A stretch of 6,615 nucleotides of DNA from Candidatus Cloacimonadota bacterium (GTDB lineage Bacteria > Cloacimonadota > Cloacimonadia > Cloacimonadales > TCS61): positions 1 through 6,615 of the forward strand of contig DAOUVH010000054.1 of the NCBI GenBank assembly GCA_030667725.1, given 5' to 3'. The translations under genes were made by a program, and so were the position numbers. Each line of letters opens with the position of its first letter. The first letter of the stretch is position 1. Below the pieces are notes generated by a model. The model was given only the letters and a program-made list of their open reading frames with translations. It did no database searches and was not told where the DNA came from. Shown piece by piece: positions 1 through 6,404 of the stretch.

Positions 1-596
1 GTTTGCAGCATATCATCATATGTTTCATTCGGAATACCTAAAATAAGATGTACACCAACTGTTAATCCGGCTTCACCACACATATTTACAGCTTCTACTA
101 CTTGCTCAAATGTATGACCACGATTCAAAAATTCCAGACTCCTGTTATGTACCGACTGCAAACCAATTTCAATTGTAACAGAAGCTTTGTATGAAGTTAG
201 CAATTGTAATACACTTTTATCAATATAATCCGGACGTGTGGAAACAACCAGACCAATTACTTCCGGATGAGAAAGAGCTTGATCAAATTTACTTTTGAGG
301 AATTCTATTTCTCCGGAAGTGGAGGTTTCATCTTGAAAATAGGCAAGTAATTGAACATCACCACAAGCTTTTTTAATTCTGGGAATTGCATCGTTATATT
401 GTTCTTCAATTGAGAGATCCTGCGATTGATATTCTCCGGTAAAGGTGTGCGGATTGCAGAAAATACAACCCTCGCTTTTTACACGATGAGGACATGTTTT
501 CCCCATGCTTAATCCCACACGAAAAATTTTATTTTCAAATTTATTTAACAAATATGCAGAATAAGTAAATATCCTGTATTCAAGCCTTTCTTCCAT
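1..596 (-). CDS. Radical SAM protein of the TIGR01212/COG1242 family (YhcC/YtqA type), 3' end cut by window
   Basis: I translated this frame by hand; it is open from the ATG at 596 to the left edge (198 complete codons, no stop). Seen: the N-terminal motif RIFTYSAYL, typical of the family's R-x-N-x-Y-S-x-Y-L opening; a cysteine cluster C35-x8-C44-x2-C47 to hold the [4Fe-4S] cluster; LLAYFQDETST near residues 83-93; STRPDYID at 119-126; EIGLQS at 143-148; NRGH at 158-161; and HLILGIPNET at 183-192. Family knowledge: these enzymes cleave S-adenosylmethionine reductively in the cytoplasm. The B. subtilis member YtqA has been linked to tRNA wobble-uridine modification (MnmL), but I cannot assign that substrate here. 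Family members are a little over 300 residues, so about a third is missing. The frame stays open upstream to about 650, but the 596 ATG fits the family start. No clear Shine-Dalgarno sequence precedes it. The gene lies 76 nt after the exonuclease gene. Confidence 0.88.
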   Translation of the reverse strand, partial: MEERLEYRIFTYSAYLLNKFENKIFRVGLSMGKTCPHRVKSEGCIFCNPHTFTGEYQSQDLSIEEQYNDAIPRIKKACGDVQLLAYFQDETSTSGEIEFLKSKFDQALSHPEVIGLVVSTRPDYIDKSVLQLLTSYKASVTIEIGLQSVHNRSLEFLNRGHTFEQVVEAVNMCGEAGLTVGVHLILGIPNETYDDMLQ

Positions 597-672
597 AACA
601 CTGATTACAAAACTATTGGCTGTGATTGTTGTCAATAAAAGGATTGAATATCAATTGAATTACTAATAGATA

Positions 673-1854
673 TTATGTGTGATCGGTCAAAGAATTGATC
701 TTCAATTCTAATCTTCTCTTGCGATGCTTTAATTGTTGCACAATATCACCTTCATAAACGTAATCTTCACATTTGGAATTGAAAGCTTTCTCTGTCCATT
801 CAAGAGCCTTTTGATAATTCTTATTTTTATGTTCTTCCCATTTTGCCAATTCGATGTAAGCATAATTCTCATCATGTTTCACAGCTTCCAGCCAAAGTTC
901 TGATGCTCTTATTAGATTCTCATTTCGTTTATGAATGAATGATAATTCCCGAATGGCAAGAAGGTGAGCAGGATCACATTCCGAGATACTTTCAAAGATG
1001 GAAATTGCCTGCTTATAGAATTCATTTTGCAGATACATTCTTCCGATCTCAAAGAGATTCACATTTTCAAAGTTGCTTGAATAAAGAATGGTGTTGATCT
1101 TCTCCAGAAGAATGGTCAAACTTAAGATATCAAGTTTATTATGATAGATCACATTTTGCATTACGCTGGCATTTCTAGACTCAAGGTAACTAAAATAAGC
1201 TTCCGGAATTGCACTCCCCGGGATATCGAGTTCTCCTTCCCTGCCTGCATTGAGAATATTCTGTTCAAGATTTTGTAATGAATAATTTTCGAGCATATCT
1301 CTCCAGAATCTGCGTGAAATATGCAATAGATCAATATTGCTATGAGCATTAATCTTCCTCTTACATCCATTAAATATCGATCTTGTATTTAAAAGTGGAA
1401 TATCATAACTTTTGCCATTAAAACTGACATAAATTTTGGTTTTATCAAGTTCTTTCTCAAATTGTTCTATCAATTCTTTTTCATTAGCAAGTTCTGTCAG
1501 AAAATACTGTTTTAGAATAAACTTATCATCAATAAAATAACCCATTCCGATCAGGAATACATAAGTTCCTGTTCCACCGGCAAGACCTGTAGTTTCGGTA
1601 TCGATAAAAAGCAGATTTTCTAATTTTGCTTTTTTCAACCCTGCATATTTTAAGATGAGTGGATGTATTTGATACTTTTTTAATTTATTACCTTGATGTA
1701 GAAAATTTATCTCAAATTTATTCTCAACCAGAAAGACATTTTCAGCAACATATTCACCTTTAACAAGATCATGAATTTCTGCATTATTAGAAATTCTTTT
1801 TTTCTTCTTCTTTTCAGGAAGAACACCTTTCAGTAAAGCTTCAATATCGTTCAT
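673..1854 (-). CDS. mrfB: MrfB/YprB-like DEDDh 3'-5' exonuclease with C-terminal TPR repeats
   Basis: 393 residues, close to the roughly 410 of B. subtilis YprB (COG3359, RNase H-like plus TPR). Seen: a basic N-terminus (KKKKKR at 15-20); Exo I motif FIDTETTGL with D85 and E87; Exo II motif SFNGKSYDIPLL with D151; and Exo III motif H238-N-K-L-D242, which makes it DEDDh. All four acidic metal ligands and the catalytic His are present, so an active exonuclease is expected. Residues about 262-360 form TPR-like helical pairs (for example NEFYKQAISIFESI and NYQKALEWTEKAF), likely a protein-docking arm. Family knowledge: B. subtilis MrfB works with the helicase MrfA to remove mitomycin C adducts without UvrABC. 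Its start overlaps the helicase stop as ATGA with only a weak Shine-Dalgarno sequence, which implies translational coupling. The identification is strong; whether its substrate is mitomycin-type damage in this organism is inference. Confidence 0.9.
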   Translation of the reverse strand: MNDIEALLKGVLPEKKKKKRISNNAEIHDLVKGEYVAENVFLVENKFEINFLHQGNKLKKYQIHPLILKYAGLKKAKLENLLFIDTETTGLAGGTGTYVFLIGMGYFIDDKFILKQYFLTELANEKELIEQFEKELDKTKIYVSFNGKSYDIPLLNTRSIFNGCKRKINAHSNIDLLHISRRFWRDMLENYSLQNLEQNILNAGREGELDIPGSAIPEAYFSYLESRNASVMQNVIYHNKLDILSLTILLEKINTILYSSNFENVNLFEIGRMYLQNEFYKQAISIFESISECDPAHLLAIRELSFIHKRNENLIRASELWLEAVKHDENYAYIELAKWEEHKNKNYQKALEWTEKAFNSKCEDYVYEGDIVQQLKHRKRRLELKINSLTDHT

Positions 1855-4337
1855 TTATATTTCTTCATAAGATGTTTAATAATTTCTATCACCTGTTTTT
1901 TTGCGCCGGTTCCATTTTCTGCTACCGGTCCCACACAGGCAGGACATCCGCTTTTACATTCGCAACCATTCACGATTGTATAAGCTTCCCAAAGTAATTT
2001 ATAATGCATCTCATATAACTTTTCACTCAGCCCGATCCCACCCGGCATTGAATCATGAATAACCAGTCCGGGACCATCCGTTCCCAACCCGATCTGTTGT
2101 GAAGAATGTACACGAATATCTTTACCATCGCACATTATGAAGAAAGGTGCGATATTCCTGAAGAGATAAGCTAATCCCGCAAGTCCGCTTTGCACATAAA
2201 ACATGCGTTCTGCCTTGCGATGACAGGACTGACAGAGTGTTATCAGATTGCTCAATTTATTCGCCTGCTTAGCAGTTGCAAATTGTTTGAATGGGATCTT
2301 ATGATGAACATCAAACGCCTTCTCTTGCTCGTTTGCTCCGCAGTGTTGACATTCTTGTTCATCACGTTTACGAACTTTTTCCGTGATACTCTTCCAATCT
2401 GAACCGTAATTATTCTTTGAATTATTCCATAATTTCTTTTCAGTAAGTTTAGCGATTATCTCCTCTGAAATTGAAAACCAATATCCAAAAGTAATGGTTT
2501 CCTGTGGTGGAAGTTCCAGCTCTCCATAACCCAGGATCTCATTCGTGTGCCACTTTTGTCTCTTATAACCTTTCACGATATCCGTAACTTTTATCTGTCC
2601 GTAGAATTTCTCTCCACCAACTATACTTTCACTTTTCTTCAACTTGATAAGTTCAAAATCAGTTTTACTTTGAGCTTGAGTGTAGTAATCGGTTTTTTGC
2701 TCTTCCAATTCTACAATTTTATTTGGAATATCAAGTTTTGTCACAAGATAAGTTTCTCCTTTGTGAATATAGATAGCTTGAGGGTGAGTGAGCCAGTAGG
2801 CACTGTTTTCATCAACAATACCAATAGTTTTATCATCACATTTTAAAACAAATTCTCCTGCTCCGGTTGTACGAAGTGAGATCTCATCTGCCGGATATGA
2901 ATTAGCCTTCCAAAAAATTTTATCATTAGATTCATAAGCGAGATCATAATTTTGTAGAATTTGTAGATATTGATTTAGAACTTTCGCGGGAAGATCACCA
3001 AATTGTTCTCCGGTTATGAAAGGTTTTTCAAACAGAGCGCATTTAAGATGATGCAATAAAATGAATGGATTGTCAGGATCAATAAGTGCCTGTTCCGGAT
3101 TTTGCTTAAAGAGATAGTCAGAGTGTTTAACCAAGTATTGATCAAGAAGATTTGATGAAGCAACCAAAATACAAAATGAGGATTTTCCACTTCTTCCGGC
3201 TCTACCAAATTGTTGTCTGGTAGAAGCTATACTGCCGGGATAACCATTAATTAGGACTGTATCCAATCCACCAATATCAATCCCGAGTTCCAAGGCATTT
3301 GTAGATACAACCGTTCGTATTTTTCCTGATCTAAAACTTTTTTCTATCTCTCTTCTATCGGAAGGAAGATATCCGCTTCGGTAGCCTTGAACCAGCTCAT
3401 CCTCATCTAAACTCTTTCGTAAATAACTCAGGATAAGTTCAACAGATCTTCTTGATTCGGAAAACACTAAAGTTTGACCCTTTTGCTCGAACAGTTCCGC
3501 CGCAATACTCACAGTTTCCTGCATAGCACTCCGCCTGATCCCAAGTTCTTTATTTACGATTGGCGGATTATAAATGATATAATGTTTCTCTCCTGTCGGA
3601 GATCCATCTTTATTTATTACCACAACATCTTCTTCGATCAGTTTTTTAGAAAATTCTTCAACGTTGGAAAGAGTTGCGCTGGTAAGAATGAATTGTGGAG
3701 CAGCACCATAGAATTTGGCAATCCGTTTTAATCTGCGGATAACATTGGCAAAATGAGAGCCGAAAATACCTCTGTAAATATGAACTTCGTCGATCACAAC
3801 AAATTTAAGGTTTTGGAAAAACTCCGACCAGTTGGTATGATGCGGTAATATCCCAAGATGGAGCATATCAGGATTTGTGAAAAGCAGATTGGCATTTTTC
3901 TTAATTAATCTTCTTTTCTCAGAAGGTGTATCTCCGTCGTATATTCCAATTCCAATATCCGTTTCCAGAAATTCTGAAGCAAATTTTGTGAACTTGATCT
4001 TCTGGTCTTGAGTAAGGGCTTTAGTGGGAAATAAGAAAATTGCCCGTGTTTGCGGATCTTCTTGCAACTGGTGTAAAATTGGAATTTGATAGCATAAACT
4101 TTTCCCGCTGTCAACTCCGGTTGTGATAACTGTATTCTTGTGTTCCATAATAGTATCAATAGCATGTCGCTGGTGAGAATACAGTTTTTCTATTCCCTTA
4201 TTGTTAAAATAATTGATGAGCCTGTTATTAAGATATGATGGGAATTCGCATAGCTCAGCTTTCTTAGCTTTATTAATTCTATGAACTGCAATATTCTGCA
4301 ATATTGAACTATCAAATATCATCTCATTTTCCGCCAT
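1851..4337 (-). CDS. mrfA: MrfA/YprA-like SF2 DNA helicase with DUF1998/MZB zinc domain and an internal HNH module
   Basis: 828 residues. Seen in order: Walker A TGVDSGKS (73-80); motif Ia FPTKAL (103-108); DEVH box (183-186); TSATLSN (219-225); second RecA fold with TLVFSESRRSVE (289-300), STNALELGIDI (345-355) and motif VI QQFGRAGRSG (375-384); a middle region resembling the winged-helix and beta parts of MrfA; an HNH module (about 646-710); then a C-terminal domain with GLAYLFRNIAPFFIMCD, DSMPGGIGLS and the zinc ligands C792-x-C794-x3-C798-x2-C801. Family knowledge: MrfA is a cytoplasmic ATP-dependent 3'-5' DNA helicase of about 750 residues whose four-cysteine domain is essential, and it clears mitomycin C lesions with MrfB. 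The extra length here matches the HNH insert. The ATG at 4337 is supported by AGGAG five bases upstream. DrmA of DISARM also has DUF1998, but no DISARM partner is nearby and the mrfB neighbour settles the assignment. Confidence 0.9.
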   Translation of the reverse strand: MAENEMIFDSSILQNIAVHRINKAKKAELCEFPSYLNNRLINYFNNKGIEKLYSHQRHAIDTIMEHKNTVITTGVDSGKSLCYQIPILHQLQEDPQTRAIFLFPTKALTQDQKIKFTKFASEFLETDIGIGIYDGDTPSEKRRLIKKNANLLFTNPDMLHLGILPHHTNWSEFFQNLKFVVIDEVHIYRGIFGSHFANVIRRLKRIAKFYGAAPQFILTSATLSNVEEFSKKLIEEDVVVINKDGSPTGEKHYIIYNPPIVNKELGIRRSAMQETVSIAAELFEQKGQTLVFSESRRSVELILSYLRKSLDEDELVQGYRSGYLPSDRREIEKSFRSGKIRTVVSTNALELGIDIGGLDTVLINGYPGSIASTRQQFGRAGRSGKSSFCILVASSNLLDQYLVKHSDYLFKQNPEQALIDPDNPFILLHHLKCALFEKPFITGEQFGDLPAKVLNQYLQILQNYDLAYESNDKIFWKANSYPADEISLRTTGAGEFVLKCDDKTIGIVDENSAYWLTHPQAIYIHKGETYLVTKLDIPNKIVELEEQKTDYYTQAQSKTDFELIKLKKSESIVGGEKFYGQIKVTDIVKGYKRQKWHTNEILGYGELELPPQETITFGYWFSISEEIIAKLTEKKLWNNSKNNYGSDWKSITEKVRKRDEQECQHCGANEQEKAFDVHHKIPFKQFATAKQANKLSNLITLCQSCHRKAERMFYVQSGLAGLAYLFRNIAPFFIMCDGKDIRVHSSQQIGLGTDGPGLVIHDSMPGGIGLSEKLYEMHYKLLWEAYTIVNGCECKSGCPACVGPVAENGTGAKKQVIEIIKHLMKKYK
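2208..2402 (-). other. HNH endonuclease module inserted in the MrfA-like helicase
   Basis: This segment encodes helicase residues about 646-710. Seen: a zinc knuckle C663-x2-C666 (CQHCG), the catalytic core D676-V-H678-H679, N697 in LSNLITLC, and a second knuckle C702-x2-C705 followed by H706. Every residue expected of an active beta-beta-alpha-metal HNH nuclease of the McrA-like type is present, and the four cysteines would bind one structural zinc. The module sits between a Trp-containing strand (FGYWFSIS, 618-625) and the helix GLAYLFRNIAPFFIMCD, which adjoin with only a short linker in ordinary YprA proteins as I remember them. The frame continues unbroken through both junctions. Nuclease activity is inferred from the intact motif. 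Confidence 0.87.
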
Positions 4338-4340
4338 TAT

Positions 4341-4347
4341 CTCTCCT
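4341..4347 (-). promoter_or_regulatory. Ribosome binding site of the mrfA-like gene
   Basis: On the minus strand AGGAGAG lies directly upstream of the helicase ATG, with five bases between AGGAG and the start codon. It is the strongest Shine-Dalgarno sequence in the window and fixes the start at 4337. It lies entirely inside one arm of the inverted repeat at 4342-4373. Confidence 0.75.
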
Positions 4348-4373
4348 GATATTTTAAGTAATGTTGCAGGAGA
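4342..4373 (-). promoter_or_regulatory. Inverted repeat that could sequester the mrfA Shine-Dalgarno sequence
   Basis: On the minus strand TCTCCTG (4373-4367) is followed after 18 bases by its exact complement CAGGAGA (4348-4342). The second arm contains the whole AGGAG ribosome binding site. In RNA this would form a 7-bp stem with three G-C pairs at the Shine-Dalgarno core, closed by an A/U-rich 18-nt loop, and would hide the site from the ribosome. It could instead be a DNA operator with half-sites about 25 bp apart. The pairing is seen; a regulatory role is inference. Confidence 0.45.
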
Positions 4374-4402
4374 TTTATGTCCAGATTTTTTATAATTGAA
4401 TT

Positions 4403-4432
4403 TAAATAGAAAGGGCAGATCAATGATCTGCC
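4403..4432 (-). terminator. Probable Rho-independent terminator after the hydrogenase cassette
   Basis: GGCAGATC (4432-4425 on the minus strand) pairs perfectly with GATCTGCC (4421-4414) around a 3-nt loop, giving an 8-bp stem with G-C pairs at its base. On the minus strand it is followed by CTTTCTATTTA, an interrupted U-rich tract. It starts 21 nt after the stop of the maturation protease gene and lies 76 nt before the helicase gene, where a terminator between two units would be expected. The plus-strand side has no T tract, so it is directional. The broken U run makes strong termination uncertain. Confidence 0.6.
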
Positions 4433-4453
4433 GTAACGATATTTGATTACTAG

Positions 4454-4942
4454 TTAAAACGAAATATTCGTAGAATTCCCCACTATCCCCGGTAATTTTT
4501 TCTGCATAAACTTCAATGTAGCTAACAGATTCTTTTCTCCCTTGTTTGTAAGCCCTTTATCAAATTCCAATTCCCATTCATATCCTTTAATATGGATCAA
4601 ATAAACTTGTGGGATATTTTCATATATTTGTTTGCATAAGCTAAGAATAACTCCCGGAGAAATGGCGTGCATTGTAAATTCCACTTGAGCATTACTTTGC
4701 TCTACTTCAGTTATACTAAAGCTCTCGATCGATTCCATTGAAGCATCAATAAAAAAAACAATATCGAAACCGGAGATTGTGTCTGCATCCTCGATATTCA
4801 ATTGATAATTAGAATCAAAGAAAATATTCTTATAACCTTTTTCCTCAACCCAGGTTTGCATCTGCTCAATAAAACGAATCCCGAGAGCATCATCTTGTCT
4901 CCCGGGATTACCATAACCATAGAATAATATTTTTTTATCCAT
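4454..4942 (-). CDS. hoxW: [NiFe]-hydrogenase maturation endopeptidase, HoxW-like (peptidase family M52)
   Basis: 162 residues, the usual size for this family. Seen: N-terminal FYGYGNPGRQDDALG (7-21), matching the family's G-x-G-N-x4-D-D/E-x-x-G motif; YQLNIEDA (46-53), a signature of HoxW-type proteases; IDAS with D66; and HAISPGVIL with H92. D18, D66 and H92 fall where HybD has its nickel-sensing ligands E16, D62 and H93; Asp at the first position also occurs in relatives such as HycI. Role: in the cytoplasm it checks that the large subunit carries nickel, then cuts off its C-terminal tail so that the active site closes. Its start overlaps the end of the large-subunit gene by 8 nt and has no good Shine-Dalgarno sequence, so it is probably translationally coupled to its substrate. 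The family call is secure; the exact Hox naming depends on the hydrogenase subgroup. Confidence 0.9.
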   Translation of the reverse strand: MDKKILFYGYGNPGRQDDALGIRFIEQMQTWVEEKGYKNIFFDSNYQLNIEDADTISGFDIVFFIDASMESIESFSITEVEQSNAQVEFTMHAISPGVILSLCKQIYENIPQVYLIHIKGYEWELEFDKGLTNKGEKNLLATLKFMQKKLPGIVGNSTNISF

Positions 4943-6392
4943 TCTTAAGTTTTCTATCTAATTCCTTACCATTTGCATCGAGTATCATTGCTTCTAAAGG
5001 CATTTTGCCCAGAGCATGAGTTGCACAACTAAGACACGGATCATAAGCACGAATAGCAACTTCCACTGCGTTCATCATTCCCTCAGTGATCTCTGGTTGT
5101 CCATTCATGAATTGCTTGGCTGCCAGATTCACAGCAGTATTCATCGGAGTATTGTTATTCGTTGTAGAAACGATTAAGTTTGCCATCTCAATCTGATCAT
5201 TATCATCAATACGGTAATGATGGAACAGAGTTCCGCGGGGAGCTTCCAATAGACCAACACCTTCTCTTCCCTTTGTTCCTGTTACTGTAAGTTCACCACT
5301 CATCAGATCAGGATCATTAAGCAGTTCTTTCATCATTTCTGCACTGTGCAGAATTTCGATAAGTCGTGCCCAATGCTGATGCATACTCATTCCGTTTGGT
5401 TTTCCATTTGTATAAGCTTTGAATATCTCGAATTCTTTTTGTGCTAATGGTGAAGGGATAAAATCACAAGTATTCATACGAGCCAAAGGACCTACACGAT
5501 ACCAACCATCTTTCTTACCAATAGATCTGAGGTATGGGAACTTCATGTAACTCCATGATTTTACTTCTTCGTCAATATATTCAAGATAGTTTTGATAATC
5601 AACATCATCTAAAATTTTCTTCCCATTAGCATCTATTCCACGCAAAACACCGTGATAAAGATCCATTGCACCATCTTTCCTAACTAAACTTACATGACTT
5701 GAAGGGAAAGAAGCAAAACTATCTATCAAATCTTTGTTTTGTGCATGATACCCTTTAAAGAATTCAAGTGCACCAAGAGACCAATCAATCATTTTGTCGA
5801 TATTCATCGGATCATCACCATTCAAGAAATGATCTTTTTCCTCTTGAGTAAGATGCTTATTTATTCCACCAGGAATTGCGCCGGTACCATGAACTTTTTT
5901 GCCTGCTGTTGCTTTGATGATCTCTTGTCCGAACTTTCTCATCATCACAGCTTGCACAGCCAGTTCTTTGTGTTTTATGGCAATTCCGATTACATTTCTA
6001 AGTGCAGGATCACCATCAATTCCAAACAACAGGTCGGGTGAAGCAAGATGGAAAAAATGCAAAACATGAGATTGGAATATTTGTCCGTAATGCATCAAGC
6101 GGCGCATTTTTTCACCGGTAGGAGTCAACCCGTCACCTGTTCCGGCACCCACAATTACATCGAGTGCTTTGGCAGCTGCCAGATGATGACTTACAGGACA
6201 TATACCACAAAGACGTTGAACGAGTACAGGAGCTTCCCAATATGGTCTTCCCTGCACAAAACGCTCAAAACCTCTAAATTCAACGATATGAAGTCGAGAT
6301 TGAGAAACTTGATTATTATCATCGAGATGAATTGTGACCTTACCATGACCTTCAACTCTTGTAACTGGTTCAATTGTTATTTTTTTACTCAT
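4935..6392 (-). CDS. hoxH: Group 3 [NiFe]-hydrogenase large (catalytic) subunit, HoxH-like
   Basis: 485 residues, normal for HoxH/MvhA proteins. Seen: PVTRVEGHGKV (9-19); the L1 motif R60-L-C62-G-I-C65-P-V-S-H69; EAPRG (383-387), containing the conserved active-site arginine; and the L2 motif D451-P-C453-L-S-C456-A-T-H459. C62, C65, C453 and C456 are the four ligands of the Ni-Fe(CN)2CO centre. The subunit interconverts H2 with protons and electrons, passing electrons to the iron-sulfur small subunit; no signal peptide is seen, so it is cytoplasmic. The text HIVEFRGFERFVQGRPYWE and FFHLASPDLLFG resembles NAD-linked HoxH (group 3d); the MvhA type (group 3c) is the main alternative, and diaphorase genes that would decide are outside the window. 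AAGGA seven bases upstream supports the start. It lies 12 nt after the small subunit. Confidence 0.92.
   Translation of the reverse strand: MSKKITIEPVTRVEGHGKVTIHLDDNNQVSQSRLHIVEFRGFERFVQGRPYWEAPVLVQRLCGICPVSHHLAAAKALDVIVGAGTGDGLTPTGEKMRRLMHYGQIFQSHVLHFFHLASPDLLFGIDGDPALRNVIGIAIKHKELAVQAVMMRKFGQEIIKATAGKKVHGTGAIPGGINKHLTQEEKDHFLNGDDPMNIDKMIDWSLGALEFFKGYHAQNKDLIDSFASFPSSHVSLVRKDGAMDLYHGVLRGIDANGKKILDDVDYQNYLEYIDEEVKSWSYMKFPYLRSIGKKDGWYRVGPLARMNTCDFIPSPLAQKEFEIFKAYTNGKPNGMSMHQHWARLIEILHSAEMMKELLNDPDLMSGELTVTGTKGREGVGLLEAPRGTLFHHYRIDDNDQIEMANLIVSTTNNNTPMNTAVNLAAKQFMNGQPEITEGMMNAVEVAIRAYDPCLSCATHALGKMPLEAMILDANGKELDRKLKNG
4938..5015 (-). other. C-terminal propeptide of the hydrogenase large subunit
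   Basis: Residues 460-485, 26 residues beginning ALGKMPLEA, follow the final L2 histidine H459. In this family the maturation protease cuts just after that histidine. A full-length tail together with an adjacent HoxW-like protease shows that conventional nickel-dependent processing is retained. The cut position is inferred from family knowledge. Confidence 0.75.
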
Positions 6393-6399
6393 AATATTA

Positions 6400-6404
6400 T
6401 CCTT
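6400..6404 (-). promoter_or_regulatory. Ribosome binding site of the hydrogenase large-subunit gene
   Basis: On the minus strand AAGGA directly follows the TAA stop of the small-subunit gene and is seven bases from the ATG at 6392. A ribosome finishing the small subunit would end on this site, which favours balanced synthesis of the two subunits. Confidence 0.6.

Noticed and set aside
607..635. A perfect TTGACA (635-630, minus strand) with TTTTGT 17 nt downstream, as a promoter for the radical SAM gene
   Set aside because: The -10 match is only 3 of 6, and transcription would begin about 4 nt before the ATG, leaving no leader for ribosome binding. A 5-of-6 match, TGTAAT, lies 20 nt away, too far.
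643..660. Two ATTGAAT copies 11 bp apart, and a 5-bp A/T-rich hairpin, between the exonuclease and radical SAM genes
   Set aside because: Short A/T-rich repeats are expected by chance at this base composition, the hairpin is too weak for a terminator, and no known site matches.
2208..2402. The HNH segment as a homing endonuclease, intein or group I intron
   Set aside because: There are no intein splice motifs (no Cys/Ser start or terminal HN-C), the reading frame is continuous, and about 65 residues is too short for an intein.
2190..2846. Plus-strand open frames opposite the helicase
   Set aside because: They lie wholly inside a gene with continuous helicase, HNH and zinc motifs on the other strand, and their translations show no recognisable domain.
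1851..4337. DISARM-type phage defence, because DrmA also joins a helicase to DUF1998
   Set aside because: No DrmB, DrmC or methyltransferase gene is present, the protein is shorter than DrmA, and the adjacent mrfB-like gene identifies the pair as MrfAB-like.
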